DNA of 64,000 nt from positions 1-64,000 of the forward strand of contig JAQGJP010000066.1 of assembly GCA_028290545.1 (NCBI GenBank), in the 5' to 3' direction. The notes beneath the pieces were generated by a model. The model did no database searches, was not told the origin of the DNA, and was given only the letters and a program-made list of their open reading frames with translations. The DNA is from Rhizobium sp. GTDB taxonomy: Bacteria > Pseudomonadota > Alphaproteobacteria > Rhizobiales > Rhizobiaceae. Position 1 is the stretch's first letter; every line of letters starts with the position of its first letter. Below, piece after piece: positions 1 through 10,811 of this stretch. Position numbers and translations under genes: made by a program.

Positions 1-212
1 GGAGAAAACCGCAGATGGAGTTGCTCCTCCATCAAGGATTTTCGACAAGGCCGGAAGCCAAAAGCGCCCGGCCCTTCGGGTGGGCCGGGATTCGGCCGCC
101 GGATGCGTCGCAATCCTCGACCGTAACCAATCCGCTCTCCGGTGTGCTCCTGCCCGGACGGTCGTTCCCGGTCCCACGCAATAGGTCGCCATCATCGAGA
201 TTTGGTATGAGT

Positions 213-1175
213 TCATGACGTGACCAGCTTCAGCGCTACAAGTCCGAGCGTCGCGGCGAGGATCGGCCGGATGATCCGATCAGGCATGCGTGGCGCCAGA
301 TTGCTACCGATGATGATGCCGGGGATCGAGCCGACCAGCAGCGCCAACAGCATGCCCCAGTCGATCTCGCCGATATACCAGTAGCCGAGACCGCCGACCA
401 GGGTCAGCGGCACGGCGTGGACGATGTCGGAACCGACGATATCGCGGATCTGCAGGCGGGGATACAGCATCAACAGCACGGTCACGCCCAGGGCGCCGGC
501 GCCAACGGATGTCAGCGTCACCAGCACTCCCAGAATGAGCCCGAGGACGAAAGTCAGTATCTTTACTGTACCCTCGCGCACCGGCTTGTGGTGCTGGCGC
601 CACTCGGTGACCTTGTCGACGATCTGGTTTCTGAAGATCAGCAGGAAAGCCGTCAGAAAGAGCATCCAGCCGAGGGAATATGTGATCAGGGAAACAGCAG
701 CGCTGCTTTTGCGATCGAACCCGGACATCAGATAGAGCGTGACGAGAGCGGCAGGCACGCTGCCGAGGGCAAGCAGGCGTACGATTGTCCAGTTGATCGT
801 CTTGTTGGCGCCATGCACCGCGGTTCCCGCCGATTTGGTGATCGCGGCATAGAGCAGGTCAGTGCCGACGGCGGTCGCCGGATGGACATTGAAAAGCACG
901 ACGAGCAGTGGCGTCATCAGCGAGCCGCCGCCGACGCCTGTAATTCCCACCAGTATGCCGACAAACAGCCCCGAAACCGAAAAGAGCGGATTAAACGAAC
1001 CCAAGAATTCCAAATCAAACCCCTTCAAACACGACGGGTCGAGCCCCCGCCATGTTCGGTTTCCGGTTACGCAATCATTGCGACCTTCCGCCGCCCACAC
1101 ATTTCCCGGATATCTTTGCAGTGTCGGCAAGTCAAGCGAGGGTGCTGAAGTGCGGCTCTCCGAACTCGCCCGCAT
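213..1175 (-). CDS. TauE/SafE family sulfite exporter-like membrane permease (true start probably downstream of the ORF start)
   Basis: Multi-TM protein with the motif GLFVGILVGITGVGGGSLMTPLLVVLF typical of TauE/SafE permeases. Confidence 0.88.
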   Translation of the reverse strand: MRASSESRTSAPSLDLPTLQRYPGNVWAAEGRNDCVTGNRTWRGLDPSCLKGFDLEFLGSFNPLFSVSGLFVGILVGITGVGGGSLMTPLLVVLFNVHPATAVGTDLLYAAITKSAGTAVHGANKTINWTIVRLLALGSVPAALVTLYLMSGFDRKSSAAVSLITYSLGWMLFLTAFLLIFRNQIVDKVTEWRQHHKPVREGTVKILTFVLGLILGVLVTLTSVGAGALGVTVLLMLYPRLQIRDIVGSDIVHAVPLTLVGGLGYWYIGEIDWGMLLALLVGSIPGIIIGSNLAPRMPDRIIRPILAATLGLVALKLVTS

Positions 1176-1271
1176 TTCCGCGTATCCGGTAGAAACTTAT
1201 TGTTTCCACGGCCAATGACATAGGCTAGAAGCGGCGCAGCAAATTGATGAAAATCCATAAGGCATAAGCGA

Positions 1272-2813
1272 ATGACCGACAGTTCGCCCTTCTACATCAC
1301 AACGGCAATCTCCTATCCCAACGGGAAACCGCATATCGGCCATGCTTATGAGCTGATTGCCACCGATGCCTTGGCGCGATTCCAGCGGCTCGACGGGCGA
1401 CCGGTGTATTTTCTCACCGGCACCGACGAACACGGCCAGAAAATGCAGCAGACGGCGCGTGCCGAGGGCATTACCGAACGCGAACTCGCCGATCGCAATT
1501 CAGGCGAATTTCGCCGCATGGCGTCGGTGCTCAATGCTTCGAACGACGATTTCATCCGCACGACGGAAGAGCGGCATTATGAATCCGTCAGGCATATCTG
1601 GATCAAGATGGCCGAGAACGGCGACATCTATAAGGACAGCTATTCAGGCTGGTATTCCGTGCGCGACGAGGCCTATTACCAGGAGTCGGAAACGGAAGTC
1701 CGCGACGGCGTCCGGTACGGACCCCAGGGCAGTCCCGTCGAGTGGGTCGAGGAGGAAAGCTATTTTTTCAAGCTTTCCGCCTATCAGGACAAGCTGCTGG
1801 CCTATTATGAGTCGCATCCGGATTTCATCGGCCCGGACGAGCGCCGCAACGAAGTGCTGTCTTTCGTCAAATCCGGCCTCAGGGATCTCTCCATTTCCCG
1901 CACGACGTTCGACTGGGGCATCCCCGTGCCGAACGAGACAAAGCATGTCATGTATGTCTGGGTCGATGCGCTGACCAACTATATCACCGCTCTCGGCTAT
2001 CCCGACACATCCGGTCCGAAGTGGAATTTCTGGCCAGCCGTGCACATCATCGGCAAGGACATCATCCGTTTCCATGCGGTCTACTGGCCGGCGTTCCTGA
2101 TGTCGGCCGGTATCGAATTGCCCACCCGCGTCTATGCGCATGGTTTTCTGCTCAACAAGGGCGAGAAGATGTCGAAGTCGGTCGGCAATGTCGTCGATCC
2201 CTTCGATCTTGTCACCCATTTCGGCGTCGATCAGGTCCGGCATTTCTTTCTGCGCGAAGTCTCGTTCGGGCAGGACGGCTCCTACAGCGAGGACGCGATC
2301 GCTGTCCGCATCAATGCGGACCTCGCCGACAATATCGGCAATCTTGCCCAGCGCTCCCTGTCTATGATCGTCAAGAATTGCGAAGCAAGGATTCCTGATC
2401 CAGGCCCGTTCACGGCCGAGGACGAGGCGATCCTTGCGCTTGCCGAAAAGACCATCGCGACATGCCGGAGCGAGATGGGGACACAGCAGATCCACAAGTC
2501 GCTGTCGGCAGTGTTTGCGCTGAGTTCGGAAGCCAACGGCTATTTCGCGGCGCAGGCACCCTGGGCGCTCGCCAAGACCGATCTGCCGCGCATGGCGACC
2601 GTGCTCTATGTGACTGCCGACGTCGTGCGCCAGATCGGCATCATGCTTCAGCCCTATGTGCCGGCCTCTGCCGAAAAGCTCCTGGACCTGCTCGCCATCC
2701 CGGCCACCGAACGCAAGTTCAGTTCATTGGGTGAAGTCGGCAGGCTGATCAGCGGTACCGAACTGCCGAAGCCCGAGCCGGTCTTCCCGAAATATTTCCC
2801 GCCGAAGGAGTAG
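1272..2813 (+). CDS. metG: Methionyl-tRNA synthetase
   Basis: [21 protein letters not shown] (HIGH motif) and KMSKS ([16 protein letters not shown]). Confidence 0.97.
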   Translation: MTDSSPFYITTAISYPNGKPHIGHAYELIATDALARFQRLDGRPVYFLTGTDEHGQKMQQTARAEGITERELADRNSGEFRRMASVLNASNDDFIRTTEERHYESVRHIWIKMAENGDIYKDSYSGWYSVRDEAYYQESETEVRDGVRYGPQGSPVEWVEEESYFFKLSAYQDKLLAYYESHPDFIGPDERRNEVLSFVKSGLRDLSISRTTFDWGIPVPNETKHVMYVWVDALTNYITALGYPDTSGPKWNFWPAVHIIGKDIIRFHAVYWPAFLMSAGIELPTRVYAHGFLLNKGEKMSKSVGNVVDPFDLVTHFGVDQVRHFFLREVSFGQDGSYSEDAIAVRINADLADNIGNLAQRSLSMIVKNCEARIPDPGPFTAEDEAILALAEKTIATCRSEMGTQQIHKSLSAVFALSSEANGYFAAQAPWALAKTDLPRMATVLYVTADVVRQIGIMLQPYVPASAEKLLDLLAIPATERKFSSLGEVGRLISGTELPKPEPVFPKYFPPKE

Positions 2814-2821
2814 AGGCAGGC

Positions 2822-3604
2822 ATGCTGATCGATACGCATTGCCATCTCGATTTCCCGGATTTCGACGCGGAGCGGGATGAACTGGTGAGCCGCGCCAGGG
2901 ATGCCGGCGTCAAGCAGATGATCACCATTTCGACGCTGGTCCATCGCTTCGACCGGATCAGGGCGATTGCCGAGGCCTATCCCAACGTCTTCTGCTCCGT
3001 GGGCACCCATCCGAACCACGCGCACGAAGAAGACGTTGCGACGGAAGAACTTGTTCGTCTGTCGGAATACGAGAAATGCGTGGCGATCGGCGAGGTGGGG
3101 CTCGACTATTTCTATGACTATGCGACGCCGGAGCAACAGGCCAAGGGCCTGCGTCTGCATATCGCCGCGGCCCGCATCACCGGCCTGCCGCTGGTGATCC
3201 ATTCCCGCGCCGCCGACGACGACATGGCGGCTATCCTGATCGACCAAAGCGCCAAGGGCGCCTTTCCCTTCCTGCTTCATTGTTTTTCGTCTGGCCCAGC
3301 GCTGGCCAGGACCGGCATAGAACTCGGGGGCTATGTTTCCTTCTCCGGTATCCTGACATTCCCGAAATCCGAAGACATCAGAGAGATCGCCAGATCGGTG
3401 CCGCGCGACCGCCTGCTGGTCGAAACCGACGCACCTTACCTTGCCCCCAAGAAATGGCGAGGCAAGCGCAACGAGCCGTCCTATGTGACCAACACCGCGG
3501 AGGTGCTGGCAGACACGATCGGCGTGACCAGGCACGAAATCGCCGAGATCACAACCGAAAATGCTTTCCGCTGCTTTTCGAAAATGCCGAGGCTGGCTGG
3601 CTGA
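2822..3604 (+). CDS. tatD: TatD family metal-dependent DNase
   Basis: MLIDTHCHLDFPDFD, GEVGLDYFYDYA, VETDAPYLAP motifs; directly follows metG. Confidence 0.93.
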   Translation: MLIDTHCHLDFPDFDAERDELVSRARDAGVKQMITISTLVHRFDRIRAIAEAYPNVFCSVGTHPNHAHEEDVATEELVRLSEYEKCVAIGEVGLDYFYDYATPEQQAKGLRLHIAAARITGLPLVIHSRAADDDMAAILIDQSAKGAFPFLLHCFSSGPALARTGIELGGYVSFSGILTFPKSEDIREIARSVPRDRLLVETDAPYLAPKKWRGKRNEPSYVTNTAEVLADTIGVTRHEIAEITTENAFRCFSKMPRLAG

Positions 3605-4416
3605 TGGCGGCGCGTCGGCGGTTCACCATCCTCGGCTGTGCATCCTCGCCGGGCGTGCCGCGCATCACCGGCGACTGGGGCGCTTGCGATCCGGGCAATC
3701 CGAAGAACCGCCGCACCCGGACCTCGATGCTGGTGGAGCAGTTTGCCGATAACGGTTCGGTGACCTCTGTGGTGATCGATACCGGCCCTGATTTTCGCAG
3801 CCAGATGATTGCCGTCGGCGCCACGGATCTGCATGGCGTCGTCCTGACGCATGCGCATGCCGACCATTTGCATGGCATCGATGATGTGAGGTCGTTCGTC
3901 TACAAGAACCAGCATCGCATGCCTGTCTGGGGCGATGCGTTGACCATGGAACGGGTGCTGGAGGGGTTCGGCTATTGTTTCGAGACTCCTGATGGCAGTT
4001 CCTATCCGCCGATCGGCCGCTTGAAAATCATCCCGGATATCGAGCAGACCTTCGACGTCGAAGGGCCTGGCGGCGCCATTGCCTTCCTGCCTGTCTGGCA
4101 ACTGCATGGCGACAGCCATTCGCTCGGCTTCCGCATCGGCGACATCGCCTATTGCACCGATGTCAGCGATTTTCCGGATTCGTCGGTCGAGAAGTTGCTG
4201 GGCCTCGATGTGCTGGTGATCGACTGCCTGCAATACAAGCGGCATCCGAGCCATCTGTCGCTGCAGCAGGCGCTCGAATGGATCGAGCGCATCGCGCCGA
4301 AGCGGGCGGTCCTCACCCACATGCACATCCCGCTCGACTATGAGACTGTTCGGCGCGAAACGCCCGACCATGTCGAGCCTGCCTATGACGGCATGCGGAT
4401 CGAGATCGAACTTTAA
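3604..4416 (+). CDS. MBL-fold metallohydrolase (PhnP-like)
   Basis: TCASSPGVPR..., LTHAHADHLHGIDD (HxHxDH); ATG overlaps the tatD stop codon (TGATG), so the ORF-track start at 3280 is too early. Confidence 0.9.
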   Translation: MAARRRFTILGCASSPGVPRITGDWGACDPGNPKNRRTRTSMLVEQFADNGSVTSVVIDTGPDFRSQMIAVGATDLHGVVLTHAHADHLHGIDDVRSFVYKNQHRMPVWGDALTMERVLEGFGYCFETPDGSSYPPIGRLKIIPDIEQTFDVEGPGGAIAFLPVWQLHGDSHSLGFRIGDIAYCTDVSDFPDSSVEKLLGLDVLVIDCLQYKRHPSHLSLQQALEWIERIAPKRAVLTHMHIPLDYETVRRETPDHVEPAYDGMRIEIEL

Positions 4417-4500
4417 CGTTGATTATGTTACGGGTTTTTGGTTTCGGCTGCCGAAAACTCTTGTCACGCAATCAGGCTTCTCGTTCCGGATATCTCTCCA

Positions 4501-4591
4501 CGCGTCTTCCTCGGGCTTGACCCGAGGATCCACGGCCGGGCGTCGCGGTGACTGGGATATGGATCCTCGGGTCAAGCCCGAGGATGACGCG
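4501..4591. repeat. Inverted doublet of a palindromic repeat (REPIN-like)
   Basis: cgcgtcTtcctcgggcttgacccgaggatcca (4501-4532) and its reverse complement with one mismatch (4560-4591); each half contains TCCTCGGG-TCAAG-CCCGAGGA; same unit recurs at about 30.1-30.4 kb. Confidence 0.85.
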
Positions 4592-4618
4592 TGGGGGGAC
4601 CCAAAGGTCCCAAGATCC

Positions 4619-5566
4619 TCAGAAATATGGGCTCAGCGCCTTGCGAATATCGGCAAGCGGATTGACGGCCTTAGAGCGGTCGAAGCTTCGGCCGGTGATC
4701 ATCTCGTATGCCTGGATATAAACCTCCGACGCCTGCGCGACGAGTTCCGCCGGAATCGGCGGGATTTCGTCCTTATAAGGGTCGCAGCGTTCGGCGACCC
4801 AGGCGCGGATGAAATCCTTGTCGAAACTCTGCGGCCGCGTGCCATTGGCGAGCGCCGTCGGATAGGTCTCCGCGATCCAGTATCGGCTGGAATCGGGCGT
4901 ATGGATCTCGTCGGCGAGGATGATATTGCCGGCGGAATCGGTGCCGAATTCATATTTCGTATCGGCAAGGATCAGCCCGCGCTCGGCACTCTTCTCCTGG
5001 CCGCGCTTGAACAGGGCCAGCGCGTAAGCTGAAACAGTGTTCCATTGCGCTTCGGTCAGCAAGCCCTGTTCGAGGATGTCATCGCTCGAAAGCGGCGCGT
5101 CATGGCCGCCGTCGAAAGCCTTGGTGGTCGGCGTGATGATCGCCGTGGAAAGCTGCTCATTGTCCTTGATGCCGTCGGCCAGCGTCACGCCATACATCTG
5201 CCGCTCGCCGACCTTGTATTTCGTCAGGATCGAGGTGCTGGTGGTTCCGGCGAGATAGCCGCGCACGACGATTTCCACCGGCAGGATTTCGAGCCGCTTA
5301 CCGATCACGACATTCGGATGCGGATAGGTGATCACGTGATTGGGGCAGATATCGGCGGTCTTCTCGAACCAGTAACGCGCCGTCTGCGTCAGCACCTGGC
5401 CCTTGTATGGAATGGCCGTCAGGATCCGGTCGAAGGCGCTAAGCCGGTCGGAAGCGACGATAACCCTGCTGCCGTCCGGCAGGTCGTAATTGTCGCGGAC
5501 CTTGCCTTTGTAATAATTCGGCAATTCGGGAATGAACGCGTCATCGAGCACGGTCGCCATGGTCAT
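4619..5566 (-). CDS. purC: Phosphoribosylaminoimidazole-succinocarboxamide synthase
   Basis: [46 protein letters not shown] motifs. Confidence 0.95.
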   Translation of the reverse strand: MTMATVLDDAFIPELPNYYKGKVRDNYDLPDGSRVIVASDRLSAFDRILTAIPYKGQVLTQTARYWFEKTADICPNHVITYPHPNVVIGKRLEILPVEIVVRGYLAGTTSTSILTKYKVGERQMYGVTLADGIKDNEQLSTAIITPTTKAFDGGHDAPLSSDDILEQGLLTEAQWNTVSAYALALFKRGQEKSAERGLILADTKYEFGTDSAGNIILADEIHTPDSSRYWIAETYPTALANGTRPQSFDKDFIRAWVAERCDPYKDEIPPIPAELVAQASEVYIQAYEMITGRSFDRSKAVNPLADIRKALSPYF

Positions 5567-5643
5567 CAGCCAAAACCCCTTGGAATATCAACAGGCCGCG
5601 ATAAACCAGTGCCCTTGCCAAAGGTCAAGAGGCATGGCCGAGA

Positions 5644-5973
5644 TCAATGGGTGTGAAGCGTCTTGGGGCGATATTTGCCATTGCCCTCCGGGCTGAAATT
5701 CTCGTTGACGGCCGGATGGCGGAACGGATCGCCGCTTTCATCTGCGACCAGGTTCTGTTCGGAAACATAGGCGACGTAGGCCGTTTCGGCATTTTCGGCG
5801 TAGAGATGATAGAACGGCTGGTCTCGCGAAGGACGTACTTCGGCCGGGATGGAATTCCACCATTCCTCGGTATTGGCGAACTCCGGGTCAACATCGAAAA
5901 TCACGCCACGGAACGGGAAGACCCGATGCTTGACGGCCTGACCTATCTGGTATTTTGCAACTCTCTCACGCAT
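5644..5973 (-). CDS. hspQ: Heat shock protein HspQ (hemimethylated DNA-binding YccV-like family)
   Basis: KYQIGQAVKHRVFPFRGVIFDVDPEF ... QPFYHLYAENAETAYVAYVSEQNL. Confidence 0.9.
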   Translation of the reverse strand: MRERVAKYQIGQAVKHRVFPFRGVIFDVDPEFANTEEWWNSIPAEVRPSRDQPFYHLYAENAETAYVAYVSEQNLVADESGDPFRHPAVNENFSPEGNGKYRPKTLHTH

Positions 5974-6165
5974 GCCCGTACCTCGAACTCATTTGGTATT
6001 GATGTGGTTAGAAATTACCAAAATTCAAGACGCAGAAAACTGCCACGAACCCGTCATAATAGCGTTGCAAATGTGGCAACGTTATTGCCGCGCGCAAAAA
6101 TGTCGTGCATTTTCCGTAGCATTTCCTATGTATCAAAGACAGGCGCATCAGCTTAGAGGTCGGAC

Positions 6166-7473
6166 GTGGTCAATCAATGGGGCAGGGATGGAAACTTCTC
6201 TTCCGGTAGTTCCCGCTCGGCGGGCAGCATCATCATTCCGGCAATCATCGCACTGATCATCGGCGCGGGCGGCGGTTATGCAGGCGCGCGCTTCTTCAGC
6301 GGTGTCGCGACATCGGATCTCGAGGCGCGCGACAAGAAGATCGCCGAGCTGCAGCAAACCATTTCAGACAAGAAGTTCAGCAGCCAGGGTGTGGATACGC
6401 AGCAGACAGTGTTGCGCCAGCGGGTGAAGGATCTGGAGCAGCAGGTCGAAACCCTCAATCGTACCAAGGATACGCTCAGGAAGTATGCCGATCAACAGGC
6501 ATCGAAAGCCGGTGACGACGCCAAGTCCGAGATCGCGGCCCTACGCAAGACGATCGAGGAAGCCGGTGATCTTTCCACCCAGCTCAACCGGGCGCGGAAA
6601 TCCCTCAAGGTTTCCGAGCTGCAGATCATCGAACTCGAAAGCTCGACCCGCGATCAGAAGGCTGAGATCACCCGGCTTCAGAAGCTCGTCGACAAGCGCG
6701 GCGATGACGCCGACACGAGGATGAAGGCGCTGAGCGACCAGGCCAAGACGTTTCAATCGGCACTTTCTTCCGCCAGGAAGCAGATCGCTGCCATACCGGA
6801 CCTCAAGCGCCAGATCGCCGATCTGGAGGACAAGCTCTCCGCACGGAGCGACGATGCCGATGCCGAGGCTCGCAAGCAGATCGACGCATTGCAGAAGCAG
6901 AAGGACACTTTGCAGCGACAACTGGAAGATGCGTTGAAATCCGCCGATGATGCGGACGCGCAAACCAGAAAAATTGCCGAACTCCAGAAGCAGCTTGACG
7001 ACCTGGCCGAGACCGTGGCCGATCGGGACAAGGCGGCCCGCGACGCCTCCGGGGACCTGAAGCAAGCCAAGGCGGAACTTGAGAAGTCGGACGAACAGAT
7101 CAAGGATCTGCGGGACAAGAACAAGCTGCTGTCCGATGCGCAGCGCGGCCTCGAAAACCAGGTCGCGACGTTGAATGCGACGATCTCAGATCTGAAGCGC
7201 GCGACGTCACCTGTCGAAAACGAGCCTGACGCCAATGATAATCAGGACAATGCACCAATTGACAGCGGCCTGACGCCCCGCGACCGTGACGATGTCGAGA
7301 AAGCCGTCGAAGACCTGCCGGGCTATGGCAATCTCAGCCGCGGCAAGCAGGAAGCGCTGGTCGGCATGCTGGAAAAAGGCGAATGTGTCACCGACTCGCT
7401 GAAGGCGGCCTATGGCCATGTTTCGCCGATTTCGCTACGCAGCCTGTTCCGCGAGCTCGGCGGACGCTGCTGA
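6166..7473 (+). CDS. Hypothetical single-pass membrane protein with long coiled coil and a conserved-looking C-terminal domain
   Basis: N-terminal TM (SIIIPAIIALIIGAGGGYAGARFF), long heptad-rich E/K/Q region, C-terminus PRDRDDVEKAVEDLPGYGNLSRGKQEALVGMLEKGECVTDSLKAAYGHVSPISLRSLFRELGGRC. Confidence 0.8.
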   Translation: MVNQWGRDGNFSSGSSRSAGSIIIPAIIALIIGAGGGYAGARFFSGVATSDLEARDKKIAELQQTISDKKFSSQGVDTQQTVLRQRVKDLEQQVETLNRTKDTLRKYADQQASKAGDDAKSEIAALRKTIEEAGDLSTQLNRARKSLKVSELQIIELESSTRDQKAEITRLQKLVDKRGDDADTRMKALSDQAKTFQSALSSARKQIAAIPDLKRQIADLEDKLSARSDDADAEARKQIDALQKQKDTLQRQLEDALKSADDADAQTRKIAELQKQLDDLAETVADRDKAARDASGDLKQAKAELEKSDEQIKDLRDKNKLLSDAQRGLENQVATLNATISDLKRATSPVENEPDANDNQDNAPIDSGLTPRDRDDVEKAVEDLPGYGNLSRGKQEALVGMLEKGECVTDSLKAAYGHVSPISLRSLFRELGGRC

Positions 7474-7491
7474 TAATTTTGGGAGAACGAT

Positions 7492-8535
7492 ATGCGGATG
7501 TTGAAGTTACTGGGTTGCGCGGCTCTCGCCGCCGCACTCTTCGGCCTGCCGGCTTCGGCCGCCGAGGTTGAGAAGAACATCATGACCGGCGGCGCCAAGG
7601 GCACCTATATCAAGATCGGGCGCGATATTGCCGGTCTCGGCAAGGAATGTGGCCAGACGCTGAATGTGGTGGAAAGCGCCGGCTCGCTGGAGAATTTCAT
7701 CGGCGTGCGCAATCGCAAGAACACCCAGTTCGGCATCGTCCAGAACGACGTGCTCGAATACCTCAAGACATTCGAGGCCAATGACGCGGAGATCCAGAAG
7801 GCGGTCAAGGGCGTGCGGATCATGTTCCCGCTCTACAATGAAGAAGTCCACGTGCTGGCCAGGAACTCGATCACCAGCCTCGATGACCTCGCCGGCAAGA
7901 AGGTTGCCGTTGGCGTCAAGGACAGCGGCACCTACCTGACCTCCACCCTGATGATGGACATTCTTCGCATCAAGGGCGCGGAGAAGATCACCATCAATCC
8001 GGACGAGGCCCTTCCCAAGCTGCAATCGGGCGAGATCGACGCGTTCTTCTATGTCGCCGGCGCACCTGCAGCACTGTTCCAGGGCGATGCGATCGACGGC
8101 AGCAAATTCCACCTTCTGCCGATCACCGAAGCGCCTTTGCTGGCGACGTATATTCCGACCCGGATCGAAGCCGGAACCTATGCATTCCAGAAAAATCCGG
8201 TCGATGTCGTCTCGGTCAAGGCCGTGTTGATGACCTATGATTACGACAAGAAGCGCAATGCCTATCATCGCGACAGTTGCAAGGCGGTCGCGGATTTTTC
8301 CAGTCTGATCATCAACAATCTCGACAAGCTGCAGCAGAACGGCCATCCCAAATGGAAGACCGTGGATCTGACCGCGCTGCCGCCGGGCTGGAAAGTCGGA
8401 GTTTGCGTCAAGGAAGGGCTGGCGGCTAACTACAAGCCGGCCTGCGTGGCCCAGGCAGTGCCCACAGACGCTGGTGACCAGACAGGCGAGAACGATGATT
8501 ACCTCAAGCTCCTGAAGGATCGCCTGAAGAAGTAA
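7492..8535 (+). CDS. TAXI family TRAP-type solute-binding protein (orphan)
   Basis: Signal peptide; MTGGAKGTYIKIGRDIA, VESAGSLENF, FGIVQNDV, SGEIDAFFYVAGAPA; no DctQ/DctM-like ORF adjacent. Confidence 0.88.
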   Translation: MRMLKLLGCAALAAALFGLPASAAEVEKNIMTGGAKGTYIKIGRDIAGLGKECGQTLNVVESAGSLENFIGVRNRKNTQFGIVQNDVLEYLKTFEANDAEIQKAVKGVRIMFPLYNEEVHVLARNSITSLDDLAGKKVAVGVKDSGTYLTSTLMMDILRIKGAEKITINPDEALPKLQSGEIDAFFYVAGAPAALFQGDAIDGSKFHLLPITEAPLLATYIPTRIEAGTYAFQKNPVDVVSVKAVLMTYDYDKKRNAYHRDSCKAVADFSSLIINNLDKLQQNGHPKWKTVDLTALPPGWKVGVCVKEGLAANYKPACVAQAVPTDAGDQTGENDDYLKLLKDRLKK

Positions 8536-8565
8536 TCACAGGCAGCACGCAGACAATCTGGGGAA

Positions 8566-8606
8566 AACAAAAACCGGCGGAATCATGGGATTCCGCCAGT
8601 TTTTTT
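8566..8606. terminator. Bidirectional intrinsic terminator between the TAXI gene and glnA
   Basis: aaaaccGGCGGAATcatgggATTCCGCCagttttttt between convergent genes. Confidence 0.85.
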
Positions 8607-8626
8607 ATGCAGTCCTTGAAGGTGGA

Positions 8627-10036
8627 TCAGCAGGAATAGTACATGTCGAATTCGACCGGATGCGGGGTCATGTCGTAACGCATGACTTCCTGCATCTTCA
8701 GCTCGATATAGCTGTCGATCTGGTCGTCGTCGAACACGCCGCCGACCGTCAGATAGCGGCGGTCCTTGTCGAGGCTTTCAAGCGCTTCGCGCAAGCTGCC
8801 GCAGACCGTCGGGATCTTCTTCAGTTCCTTCGGCGGCAGGTCGTAAAGGTCCTTGTCCATGGCCTTGCCCGGATGGATCTTGTTCTTGATGCCGTCGAGG
8901 CCGGCCATCAGCATCGCGGCAAAGCCGAGATACGGGTTGGCAGCCGGGTCGGGGAAGCGCACTTCGAGACGCTTGGCCTTTGGGTTGTTGCCGAACGGAA
9001 TACGGCAGGATGCCGAGCGGTTGCGGGCGGAATAGGCGAGCAGGACCGGCGCTTCGTAGCCTGGAACCAGACGCTTGTAGGAATTGGTGGTCGGGTTGGT
9101 GAAGGCATTCAGCGACTTGGCATGCTTGATGATGCCGCCGATGTAGTAGAGGCAGGATTCCGACAGGCCGGCATATTCATCGCCGGCGAATGTCGGCTTG
9201 CCATCCTTCCAGATCGACTGGTGCACGTGCATGCCCGAACCGTTGTCGCCGAAGATCGGCTTCGGCATGAAGGTCGCCGTCTTGCCATAGGCATTGGAGA
9301 CCTGATGCACGACATACTTGTAGATCTGGATCTTGTCTGCATTGCGGACCAGCGTATCGAATTTCACGCCGAGCTCATGCTGGGCGGCAGCCACTTCGTG
9401 GTGCTGCTTTTCGACCACGACGCCCATTTCGGCCATGACGGTCAGCATTTCCGAACGCATGTCCTGAAGGCTGTCGATCGGCGGTACCGGGAAATAGCCG
9501 CCCTTGACGCGCGGACGATGGCCGAGATTGCCGGATTCATAATCCGTGTCGTCGTTCGACGGCAGCTCGCTGGAATCGAGCTTGAAGCCCGTGTTGTAGG
9601 GGTCGGCTTTATACTTGACGTCGTCGAATACGAAGAACTCAGGTTCCGGGCCGACGAAGATCGTGTCGCCGATGCCGGATGCCTTCAGATAGGCTTCAGC
9701 CTTCTTGGCGGTGCCGCGCGGATCGCGGTTGTAGGCCTCACCGGAAATCGGGTCGAGAATATCGCAGACAATAACCATCGTCGATTGTGCGAAGAAAGGA
9801 TCCATATGGACCGTCGACGGATCCGGCATCAGCACCATGTCGGATTCGTTGATGGCCTTCCAGCCAGCGATCGAGGAGCCGTCGAACATGACGCCATCGG
9901 CGAACATGTCTTCGTCGACGACGCCGACATCCATGGTCAAATGCTGCAGCTTTCCCTTTGGGTCGGTAAAGCGCAGGTCCACGAACTTGACGTCGTTATC
10001 CTTGATCTGCTTCAGAATATCTTTAGCTGTCGTCAT
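8627..10036 (-). CDS. glnA: Type I glutamine synthetase
   Basis: [65 protein letters not shown]. Confidence 0.97.
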   Translation of the reverse strand: MTTAKDILKQIKDNDVKFVDLRFTDPKGKLQHLTMDVGVVDEDMFADGVMFDGSSIAGWKAINESDMVLMPDPSTVHMDPFFAQSTMVIVCDILDPISGEAYNRDPRGTAKKAEAYLKASGIGDTIFVGPEPEFFVFDDVKYKADPYNTGFKLDSSELPSNDDTDYESGNLGHRPRVKGGYFPVPPIDSLQDMRSEMLTVMAEMGVVVEKQHHEVAAAQHELGVKFDTLVRNADKIQIYKYVVHQVSNAYGKTATFMPKPIFGDNGSGMHVHQSIWKDGKPTFAGDEYAGLSESCLYYIGGIIKHAKSLNAFTNPTTNSYKRLVPGYEAPVLLAYSARNRSASCRIPFGNNPKAKRLEVRFPDPAANPYLGFAAMLMAGLDGIKNKIHPGKAMDKDLYDLPPKELKKIPTVCGSLREALESLDKDRRYLTVGGVFDDDQIDSYIELKMQEVMRYDMTPHPVEFDMYYSC

Positions 10037-10094
10037 TTAAGTTTTTCCTTTTTGATGACGATGTTCATCCCGGCTCCCATCGGCCGGGCATTCC

Positions 10095-10460
<366 letters not shown>

Positions 10461-10491
10461 TTAGCGGGTTCGATCCCGCCCGCCTCTACAA

Positions 10492-10507
10492 TGCACGTAG
10501 CGTGCCA
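10492..10507 (-). promoter_or_regulatory. Sigma54-type -24/-12 promoter for glnB
   Basis: Minus strand TGGCACGctacGTGCA, one mismatch to TGGCACG-N4-TTGCW with correct GG/GC spacing, about 60 nt upstream of the glnB ATG. Confidence 0.72.
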
Positions 10508-10811
10508 GATTTTCACGGCAATCAACATTTTTGCTTGAAAATCATCGAGACGCGGGCGATCATGCGTGAATTCGGACAAAAAACCAGAGGAAAATTTGCC
10601 GAATGCGCAATTTTTTGATGAAATACCCGTTTCTCATGACAAACGCCGAGTGTCGAATTTCACCCTCTGTTCCTCTGATGTTCAATAATTGAGCATTTGC
10701 CTAATTGGTCGGCTAAATTATGCTTTTTGCTCAATTATGGCCGATTGCCCATATCTGTAACGTGGCGGTCTTCGTCATTTATTTGCATTAAATTTATGCA
10801 CAGGACATGCA

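Noticed and set aside
12-31. GATGGAG-ttgct-CTCCATC-like hairpin at the window start
   Set aside because: Too close to the window edge to assign to a gene; no T-tract and no context.
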